Positions 56,201 to 64,000 of a DNA stretch of 64,000 nt are shown piece by piece; positions within the stretch are counted from its first letter, which is position 1; every line of letters starts with the position of its first letter. The notes under the pieces are model-generated. The model was not told the origin of the DNA. It searched no databases and saw only the letters and a program-made list of their open reading frames with translations. The position numbers were made by a program, and so were the translations under genes. Source of the stretch: Triatoma infestans (taxonomy: Eukaryota; Arthropoda; Insecta; Hemiptera; Reduviidae); assembly GCA_011037195.1 (NCBI GenBank), contig JAAEAF010013111.1, forward strand, positions 62,001 to 126,000, given 5' to 3'.

Positions 56201-57784
56201 TTCCTTTCCTGGTTGAGACTGGACGCTGACGTGGTCTCAACTCGGAAACTCAAATGTTTTTCCATGAAAATGGGCGCGCAAAAGATTTAATGATATCATT
56301 TCAAATAAATATTAGTAATATTTAATTCCCATTTACTGTACAATTAATAAAATTCTTACTAGTCACCCGGAGTTCCAAGACGGTATCTGGTGAAGGTTCC
56401 ATCTCAGTCGTCCCCATGGCTTCTGCATAAGTTGGAGGTGGCGTAGGTGTAATAAATGAATTGCAGTGGATATCATAAGGGCAAGTACTGCTCATTACAG
56501 GTGTATAAGTAGGTGGTGCATTTCTGTCAAGTGGCAAGTTAGCATCGTAACCTTGTGGATAGTAGCTGCGATAGCTGTTATTTTAAAATAAGCCTTAAAA
56601 TTTGTAAGAAACATATTTAAGAACATATTAATAACAATTCTGATATAACCACATTCAACTTCTGCTAGGCAGTTATTATTATTCAAAAAAGGAGAGGGCC
56701 ATACCCTGCGCTATTCAAAGCTTCTATGGGCATAGCTGAGCAGTAAAAGAATAAGTGAAAAAAATAGATCTTTCTACTACCCTGAAGAGCTCCTGATGAA
56801 TGGCACCCTGTTTAGGAAATATATAGCCGAAAATTTTTTTTTTTTTTTTTTAAAGACTTTTTCTATCCATTGCCGTATAGAAACTCATCTCAAAGAAATA
56901 AAAGCTTTATTTAAAGAAAATAATCAAATCCTTTTCGTACATAGAGAGGGATATATAATAGGGTACATAGAGGGGTTTTTGCTAAGTAATAACGGTCTTA
57001 TAAGGAGTTAATTTTATTCTATCACTTTTGTAGTTAGATATCTCTTTATATTTAAAGTTCATTAATTTCAGTTTTATATAGTAAAATATCAGTAATCATT
57101 GCAATATATTTTATATAGTTAATCTAGACAAAATAAAAGTAAGTAAATATATACCTAATGCTTCCTTCGATAGGAATTCGAACGTTTAGTTGTTCGGGGC
57201 TGCTTCTTAACCTTGTGTTGTTTCTTCTCCTGCGCCACCACCATCTTCTTCTCCCTGTCCTCGTTTGTCTGGAATTAATTTCTTGACTTCGATTTGGTGA
57301 GATATGTAATTGTTCTGTATTACAACTTACCGGATGATGTGTAGGTAAACTAACTGCAGGCTGTTGCAAGATCACTGTTGCAGGGCTCGAAGGAGTTTCA
57401 AAGGCACTCAGATCATTTTGACATAGTACATTAATACTTTCCCTTCAGACAATTGAAATTAATATATTATTTTTCTTGCTTATTTAACGTTATCAACATT
57501 ATCCATAACCTTCGAAGAGTTATGGATGTAAATTTGTTATGTATGTATGTGTTTGTAAATTTAATATTAAAATTCAAGTAAAGGGAAAATTATACAAAGG
57601 AAAAAATAAAAATATAAGTCAAATTGTTGCAATCGGTGAATGTGATCTGCTGGCTTATCGACCAGGAAGATTCCAGAGTAAAAAAATAAACACAAAATAA
57701 TTGTTTGCCAAGAGAGAGCCTCTGAAGATGACAAACAATGTTTGGCGAAACGTCGGGTTTTAAATAAAAAAATCACTAAAATTA

Positions 57785-57834
<50 letters not shown>

Positions 57835-60800
57835 TACCCTGGAATCTTGCAGATCGATAAGCCAACAATCAGATACATCAAATCACAAAAATATAAGATA
57901 CAAATAATATATATCAAACAAATTTAAATAAGTTCCTGATCCAAATATAAAACAAGAGCATTCTTTTAGATATTTGATTATAATTCACTAATTAACAGAT
58001 ATACTAGCATGTTTCAACTGGTTGAATAAGTCTGAGGACAATTGGCAAGATTTTTTTTATTAGAGTCACTGAGTTAGTTCTATAAGAAAAATAGTAGGTT
58101 CAATTCAAGTAATTACAGCGAGTTTGAAATTCTACTTTCACAGGAGCCTGAATTCTACTGCTCTTCATCAGATATTTTGATGGGAGTTTAACGAGAGATC
58201 AAGTCCTAAAACTGCTCAGCCTAGATGATGCTCTTTACATGGTGGTTATAGGAAATAATTATTACTAATAAATAATAACGAGTGGTCACACCTTTCTTTG
58301 TTAACTTAATTAAAGAGCTATTGAGGTATAACTTAGGACGACCGTCATTGCACTACGAGTAACTATTCTGCAATATTCTGTGACTGTGAATCAGTCATTA
58401 ATTCCCGACCGCTGACTTATATCTCTGAAGATCTAGAGGAACTATATTATACCCTTTGAATCCGGCCTCGTTTTGCAAGACATTCCTTGTTCGGAATGTC
58501 AGATCTGGATTTAGCTGACGCTAACTTGCCAGTAATGCGATGGCGACACATCCAAAAATTTTAGGAAAATTTGGGAGAAGTGGATTCAATTGTTAACCCG
58601 ATGAAAGAAAGATGAACGGGCATCCTTCAAACTGGGTGACTTTGTGATAATGCCAAAAGATTCAATTGGCCCAGTGCTTAATTGAGAGTTGTATGCGAGG
58701 AGAGATGGGATTTTGAGGATAGCAAGAGTGAAGACGCACGAGGGGAATTCCTATCCCTATTCCAACGTCTCTATCAAGTGGATATCGGATATATGATAGA
58801 ATTGGAGAGCTAAAGCAAAAAGATGAATGTCAAGAGTTAGTGATCACTTGTTTCATTTTTAGCTTTAATTTGGTTGCGATCCATGAGAAAGATGTTTTTC
58901 TATGTATATACATATTTATTGCTTTATAATATTTAAACTTTTGTTTTTCTGTTTTTTTTTTTTGAAAAAATTCTTTAAGTTTTTAAACCGCAAGGCGCTT
59001 ATGGCAGATTGCCCTGTGCGCCTTTATTACCCGATTTAACTCTCCAAGCCAACCCTACCTCCAAGTGGTGAGGCCTAGGCACTTCCCTAGGGAAATGGCT
59101 GACAGGGAAAAGGCGACACTTGCCAGAGCGAACTCCCTCTGATCATTCCCCCTTCTCAGTACCATTCCTGGTCATCCTTTCCTGAGCCCTTTCTAGGTTC
59201 CTCCACCCAAGCTGAGATGAGGAAGGTGGAATCCCAGGGGCAAACCCTGGTGCCAAAATAGGTGATCAGACCCTGGAACGACTGAGGACCTGGAAGTCCA
59301 TCACGAGGCTTTTCTCGGGTTGGACGTAGTGAGGTTCCTGGTGGTTACAGGACCCAGGGAAGGTGTGCAGACGGGAGAAGGACTCCATGAACAGATTGAA
59401 GATGCTTCAGGTGAATCTCCATCTCAGTAGAGAGGCATCTGCGGTCCTGTCCAACTATCTCCTGAGGGAAAACCTCGCCCTAGCCCTGATCCAGAAACCC
59501 TGGGTGATTCGGGGACGAGTGGGGGGTCTAACAGAAGCTAAAGGTAAGATGGTATATGATCGGATAACCTCAGGACATGGATTTATGTCAGGGGGATATT
59601 ACCTTTTTACTGCTGATGGATTTCTATTGCAGGAACCGGACTGAAGTAAGGCTACGTTCGGAGGAAGGAACCAGAGAACTGGTCCTGGTGTCGGCTTACT
59701 TCCCATAAAACTCTACACTTCACTTTTAGAGGAGCTGCGTAACCTGGTAGCTCACTGCAGGGGGAAGGGCCTCACCTATTAATTGGTTGCAACGCGATAG
59801 CATACAATAGCTAATGGAGTTGTGAATACTCCATTCTGTGGTCTGGAATCTGTCATAGGGATAGCCAAAAAAAAGCGGTGCGGGCGTCCCTGAGAGGTGG
59901 ATTCAAAGGGAGCACGACCATACTGGAGGTTAACCCCTAACCATAGAGAGAAGCATAGTAGGGAGAAAAGCATAGTAGGGAAACTATGCCGAGACTGTTT
60001 AGAGTAGAACCAAAAATACCCTAGGTCTAGGCAGGAATCAATTTGCCTGGGGCACGGTAGGTTCAAAAAAAATATGCACAAGGTGGGGAATAATCAATTC
60101 GGAGCCGTTTTGCAGATTGTGTCAGGAAGAGAAGGAAACTGCCTCACACCTGTTGTTCAATTGCGTTGCAATCGGCAGATTGCTAAATAAGTTCTTTGGC
60201 ACGTTGAGACCGGAAGAGATCATATCGCAAAAAGAACTAGTGTGGAGAGCCCTCGACGTCATGAAGAGGGGACGTTTCCTGTGCTAGACATGAGAGGGTA
60301 GTACAATAAGCCTGAAAAATTTAGCTGCGGTGCCTGGTTGGATCCCATCTGTTCTAATCAAATCTAATCTTTATGGGCTTTACATATTGTTCGTCGATTT
60401 GTAATTATTGTTGGACAATAAAATATTATTTTGTCCAAACCTTTCATTAATTTCCCGCGTCCAATTCTGCTTTAACTGTGGTAATCAATGGGATGCAGAC
60501 TCGTCGAGAATGGATAATGTTTCATTTGGTCATATAATGTACTTAACAATTTTAATCCTCGAAAAAACGTTATATGTTACTATTAGTTTTAGACTTTTGA
60601 GAACAAAAAAGCTCTGCTTCTATAGTATATCTGAATGAATTAGAAAAGAATAACAAATTTCAATAATGGGCTGATTTTATATGATCTTAAGTTAGATACA
60701 TAGAAGGCAAAGTACCCTTAATTAGCATTACTTGATAGGCTTAGTTCGACAAGTAATTGTGAAACCTGTAACAGTTATGAAGAGGGGATGAAGAGCGTCC

Positions 60801-61429
60801 CTCCGCTCATTGCCGAAACCTGCTAGATTTGACCTCATTTAGCCCCGCCCTTGGGTTCCACGATAAAATAGCTATAAAATACACCAGTTCCTCACTTAAA
60901 AGATCACAGAAAAATGTCCGCCAATATTTTTGTTAATTACAATAAATTATAACACTTAATCCGATTTAGCGAGCGGTAGCTAAGTGGTTAGAGGCCTGCA
61001 CTATTTGGGTAGGTTTGGTCTTCATTTGGATTTATTGACGGTAAAATGTTACTAATCATCTCCATCCTCGACATCTGATTGGTAATTGAAGTATAATCCG
61101 TCAAAGAAATTGGCGATAATGTGAATACTGAGATCATTGTGCTTTTATTAATTACTAATTATATAGTAATTATAAATTACTATTATGGATTAGTGGACAA
61201 TCTTACTTTCAAATTTTCAATTAAAATTACCACCTTTCAGTTTCGATAGAAAGTTCGTTGCTTAAATTACATGAATCTTGGATTTGATTAATTTCTCGAT
61301 TAAGTATTTCACGAACAATAATTTCTCTCTCATCATTTTCTAACTGATTCTCAGAGTTCTCATTTTCACTTTTCAATACAGGTAACGCCATGAACTTCCA
61401 GACGGTTATTAAAATACATATTTCTAATC
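49662..61429 (-). CDS. Unrecognised protein with two PPxY-like motifs (tentative five-exon model)
   Basis: Minus-strand segments 61429-61234, 57442-57155, 56574-56360, 56120-56048 and 50223-49662 join in matching phases. From ATG 61391 this gives 431 codons plus stop. Reading: a Glu/Asn-rich N-terminus, a Pro/Ser segment (ETPSSPATVILQQPAVSLP), a very basic patch (TGRRRWWWRRRRNNTRLR), then YYPQGYD, NAPPTYTPV and PTPPPTYAEAMG, and a C-terminus with NCLMCGKP and a basic end. The PPTY motifs resemble ligands for WW domains of Nedd4-type ubiquitin ligases. The first segment also reads upstream of the ATG as a hydrophobic stretch (GLEICILITVWKFMALPV), so the gene may encode a membrane protein with more exons. 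The third, second and last exons are the firmest; the 56.1-kb exon and the link to 50.2 kb are weak. Confidence 0.45.
51880..52930 (-). repeat. Family-R interspersed repeat, inverted copy
   Basis: Reads in reverse the phrases of the 9.6- and 26-kb copies: TTTTTACTTTC, ACGAAAAATCGCAAG, CGAACATCAGTTTCACCGG, AACTTTTATTTGAAACATTTTTCC. It is degenerate, with no coding capacity. Confidence 0.5.
53660..54005 (+). pseudogene. LTR-retrotransposon gag-like relic
   Basis: One frame gives RTYKTIKEKLLEHFKVRKIN; after a one-base shift near 53757 a second frame gives MFFQHFQREEESIDSFIIYL and MVLLKLVTGLRDKALSQKK. The order (helix, then FxxRxQxEGESIDxF, then LRDRLVxGxRDxxL) matches Ty3/gypsy-type gag. No pol follows. 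Confidence 0.6.
55110..55630. other. GC-richer block with long open frames on both strands
   Basis: Its composition differs from the AT-rich surroundings, and frames of 101 codons (plus, 55170-55475) and 126 codons (minus, 55206-55586) stay open. Neither translation matches a family I know. It could be a transposon segment, a retrocopy or an unrecognised exon. Confidence 0.35.
57642..57875. repeat. Inverted-repeat element with hammerhead-like motif and ATT microsatellite
   Basis: Arms 57642-57686 and 57831-57875 are imperfect reverse complements sharing TGGCTTATCGA and AAGATTCCAG. The loop contains CTGAAGA (57722-57728), a hairpin, GAAACGTC (57747-57754), and an (ATT)n tract at about 57780-57834. 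Confidence 0.65.
58505..58785 (+). pseudogene. BEL/Pao retrotransposon integrase C-terminal relic
   Basis: Reads LADANLPVMRWRHIQKF, then across shifts KLGDFVIMPKDSIGPVLN, a stop, ELYARRDGILRIARVKTHEG. This follows the DUF5641-type segment of BEL/Pao polyproteins (RW..IQ, then LKxGDLVLxKDD, then GxxRVVxVRT). It has at least one in-frame stop and several shifts. Confidence 0.6.
58985..60370 (+). mobile_element. R1-like LINE relic with large internal deletion
   Basis: At 59390-59644 an endonuclease N-terminus is readable: LKMLQVNLHLSREASAVL, ALALIQKPWVIRGRVGGL. The catalytic glutamate of the usual QEPW motif is lysine. At 60103-60290 the far C-terminus follows: CRLCQEEKETASHLLFNC (CCHC knuckle) and RPEEIISQKELVWRAL. 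The reverse transcriptase core that should lie between is absent. It ends in a TCTAATC-type repeat near 60355-60370. Confidence 0.8.
60968..61110 (+). mobile_element. tRNA-derived SINE (family C)
   Basis: The head GCGGTAGCTAAGTGGTTAGAG has an A-box pattern. The tail block CCATCCTCGACATCTGATTG matches the one at about 33927-33946. The B box is degenerate. Confidence 0.45.
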
Positions 61430-63211
61430 CTGTAAAAAATACACTCTAAAATGAAATAAGCTTTGCATATAACAATATATGATGGTTATTCATATTTATA
61501 AGTAAATTAAAATCATATGTCTCAGAAATCTTTAAATAAAACTCATCTTCTGTTTAGGTTTTATAAATGTTTGATTTTTTTTTTAAATAGTGGAAGGCAA
61601 AATATAAATTTTGTCTGATTGTCAATATATTCCAACAATATGGAAAAAAGAAATAAGTAGCCCAACATACCTGCGCGATTCCCTTAGCCGTTCAGATCTG
61701 ACATTCGCTACCAGATTCGCTTCTAAAGTAGCTCCCCACTTGTTCAGATGCTGGATCGATATCGTTTAAACTTTCACAAGAAGTCTAACCCTGGTTTTTC
61801 ACAGTAATGATGGACTAACATGGAGTAACGTGGAAATGGGCGTTTATAACCAAGTTATAAAAATCAAATTTCTATCAGTAAAGCGATATATAAATTGTAA
61901 TGATTTATTACTATTTACACTTGACATCATAAGTGAAAGTTTTTTTTTTCTATTAGAACCAAGAAATTGATAATTTTGAGTCGAGATCATTACATATTGG
62001 TAAAATTAGTGAAGTTCGACCAGAAATAAAAACCAGATGAATTCTTGGTAACGTTTCGATCATTTTTATTTTGTTTTCAAGGCAGAAATGTATTTTGTGT
62101 AGTATGAACAAATACAATTCTGCCTTGAAAAAGATAAGATTTTTAAAGGAAATATTGCACTGCAACCTGAGAGATGTATTGTATTGTGCCCTTGAAAAAG
62201 ATAATAAAATTATCGAAACGTTGGCAAGCATTTATCTTGTTTTTTTTACTTCTGGTCGAACCTCACGAATTTGAACAATATATACTTCAACGGCCAAACA
62301 TTAACTAGAACATTACATAAGACATTGTTGTCGGTTTGGTTAAGTGTAAGAAACAGCAAGAACATCTTTGTTATTTGTTTGTACATAATAGTAGTGTCTA
62401 TTACTACTGTGAGTTAGAATTATATATATTATAATTATAATTGGAATTGTAATAATTGCAAAAAAGAATGTTTCACGATTTTGTTTGTATATTGTGCTTT
62501 CTCTTTTCTAATTCTTACTTTTGCTCTTTTCTGTCTCTCTATAAATACATGTACACCATTTTTTTTTCTCTTTCTTGATGGAAAACAATTATCAAACAGT
62601 TACATATTTTGACAGCTGTGATGGTATATCACAGAGCTCTATAGAGTCCACCAAATTATCTAAAAAAAAGATTAGTATCTCTTGAAACACCCGAAAAGAA
62701 TTAGCCGCTCAATGAAAAGTAGCAAGAACTTCAAAACAACAAAAACTTGTGACTAAATGTAGAAGACGATTTGGAGATTTTCATAAACCGCCAGTGAAGC
62801 ACGCTCCACAACTATAATCTGCGCACTATGCTACGAGTTCCCCACACTTGCGTACTGTAAAGGATATTCCACAAAGAATTACTGAAGGTCAAAACATGTT
62901 CCAATATAATGCATTTTTCTTCAGCAGTTGCTATATTTTGTTTTGATTTTTGATAATTATGTATGATAATTTGATTTTAAGGTACAATTTTTCCACTATT
63001 TGTTTCTTTTAATAACCTTGAACAAGACAATAAATATGTTCGGAAGCTTGGATGCTATCTAAAAAAAAGATGTTTCATTAACCGATCCTCGATATATTCG
63101 TTAAACAATAATATACAAAAAAAAAGTTGCACTAATAGTATCTACATTTTCTCACGACCTTAAGAATACTTATCATATTTGTAACAATAATTGTTCTACC
63201 ATGTACTGAGA
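61430..63211. other. Intergenic region between the LITAF-like and PPxY genes
   Basis: This contains a possible 5' exon for the PPxY gene ending at donor CGCAG|GTATGT (about 61672; non-coding in the needed phase), the inverted-repeat element at 62011-62263, and possibly old transposase debris near 62680-62880. No clear coding exon. Confidence 0.4.
62011..62263. repeat. Inverted-repeat element, 70-bp arms with an inner hairpin
   Basis: Arms 62011-62083 and 62188-62263 are reverse complements with scattered mismatches (GTTCGACCAGAA, AACGTTTCGAT, TTTTCAAGG). Inside, 62074-62094 and 62111-62131 form a second hairpin with 20 of 21 positions paired. GAAACGTTGG occurs on both strands, one in each arm. 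Confidence 0.8.
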
Positions 63212-63422
63212 TCATTTATTGTAATTTAAATTAGGTGCTGACGTTGAAGAAGACACTTTAGGATTAAGTTTGGTTGTTGCAGGATTTTCTGCACTTGGCC
63301 TCTTTATCATAATATTCAGTTTGCGGTCGTATGTTCCAAGAAGTTGTGAACATTTAGGGCAATATAAACTGACGATTCTTGTACCCCACACAAAAAAAGG
63401 CAAGAAACAAAATGGCCAACAC
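63212..63422 (-). CDS. LITAF-domain protein, last exon (5' part outside window)
   Basis: A minus-strand exon from the acceptor TTTTTTAG at 63423 to stop TGA at 63212-63214. It reads CWPFCFLPFFVWGTRIVS, then LYCPKCSQLLGTYDRK. That is the end of a LITAF domain: the hydrophobic membrane-dipping segment followed by the second zinc-binding CxxC and the LGTY motif. Family members (LITAF/SIMPLE, CDIP1) sit on endosomal and lysosomal membranes as monotopic proteins. LITAF proteins usually stop within a few residues of LGTY; this one adds about 35 residues rich in Ser, Asn, Pro and Lys. The first CxxC half and the PPxY N-terminus must lie in exons beyond base 64000. Confidence 0.8.
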
Positions 63423-64000
63423 CTAAAAAACATGAAAGGTTTTAAATAAACTGACTAAGCTATTGAAAAAATCTGAAGAATTCATTCAAGAAAAATAGCT
63501 CTGCCAAAAATATGTACATATTTTAAGTTAATGCGATATATTTTATACATATATCTGCTTGTTTGACAACATTACCGATACATCCTGACAAGGTACCAAT
63601 ACATCAAGATATTGTACAATAATGAACAGTTATTTCATAGTTGTCTTGTTAGTTATAACAAGTCTTTTATTTTGCTAAGCTTAAGTTTACATTTTGCATA
63701 TTCTAAAACTATGTTGGAGATGGTCGTCTTGGACTAGAATCATAAAATAAAAGCTATTTGTGTTAATAATGCTAAGTCTGATAGAAAAAGTATAAATTAT
63801 CTAATTAGATGTTGTTTTTAATTAAAGAATTTAATTTTATTCATGAAAATGGCTACGGAAACCTAGAAGAAAATTTTATCATTTTCTTCTGATAACACCA
63901 TTCTTATTTTAAAATGAAATCTATTTTATTTTTTGACATCACCGACAAAACCTTTAAATATGTCCTTTGTTTACTTGGGTGCCCAGTACATTTTTTTTTA
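63423..64000. other. Intron of the LITAF-like gene
   Basis: AT-rich sequence upstream of the last LITAF exon. No exon or repeat was recognised before the window ends. Confidence 0.5.

Larger units (their letters stand above)
57443..61233. other. Intron of the PPxY gene model, retroelement-rich
   Basis: Besides the inverted-repeat element this 3.8-kb stretch holds a BEL/Pao integrase-tail relic (58505-58785), an R1-like LINE with internal deletion (about 58985-60370), and a family-C SINE (60968-61110). No cellular exon recognised. Confidence 0.55.

Noticed and set aside
61674..61800. Coding exon ending SYFRSESGSECQI on the minus strand
   Set aside because: It has a plausible acceptor and stop, but nothing upstream to join to; the overlapping CGCAG|GTATGT donor suits a non-coding 5' exon equally well.
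62680..62880. Transposase-like phrase (RRRFGDFHKPPVKHAP) on the plus strand
   Set aside because: Too short and broken to assign to any transposase family.

Overview
The window is AT-rich nuclear DNA of an animal, almost certainly an insect or other arthropod. It has spliceosomal genes with GT-AG introns, tRNA-derived SINEs, mariner, R1-like and BEL/Pao-type transposon relics, and an Hsp90 gene with a heat-shock promoter and a 5'UTR intron like that of insect Hsp83. No CRISPR, operon or bacterial-type feature is visible. All gene models were spliced by eye from reading frame, splice sites and family knowledge; none was tested against transcripts.

Layout. (1) 1-3921, plus strand: the last five coding exons of an SLC35C2-like nucleotide-sugar transporter, open at the left edge. 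(2) 3922-8507: AT-rich intergenic DNA without a convincing gene. (3) 8508-38013, minus strand: a complete JARID2 gene. A 27-exon model keeps frame from ATG to stop (2816 codons) and includes a 3.9-kb exon, a 21-nt exon and a proposed 17-nt exon. Its introns hold a mariner element split by an R1-like LINE, SINEs, a foldback element and several copies of an AT-rich interspersed repeat. (4) 40975-42951, minus strand: nucleoside diphosphate kinase (awd/NME type), four exons, 153 aa. (5) 43415-47868, plus strand: Hsp90 (Hsp83 type), 723 aa, divergent from the kinase gene, with a near-ideal heat-shock element and TATA box. (6) 49662-61429, minus strand: a tentative five-exon gene for an unrecognised protein with two PPxY-like motifs, its introns full of retroelement debris. 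(7) 63212-63422, minus strand: the last exon of a LITAF-domain protein, open at the right edge.

How the genes relate. JARID2 is a chromatin (PRC2-associated) regulator, Hsp90 a chaperone, NDPK a nucleotide-pool enzyme, SLC35C2 a Golgi transporter and LITAF-like proteins act on endosomal membranes. They are not a pathway cluster. The only likely shared regulation is the roughly 0.5-kb divergent NDPK/Hsp90 spacer.

The most unusual material is in the non-coding DNA: small elements sharing a hairpin plus GAAACGTY motif that in one copy fits a hammerhead-ribozyme core, strong inverted repeats near 10.6, 57.7 and 62.1 kb, and nested insertions with readable target-site duplications.
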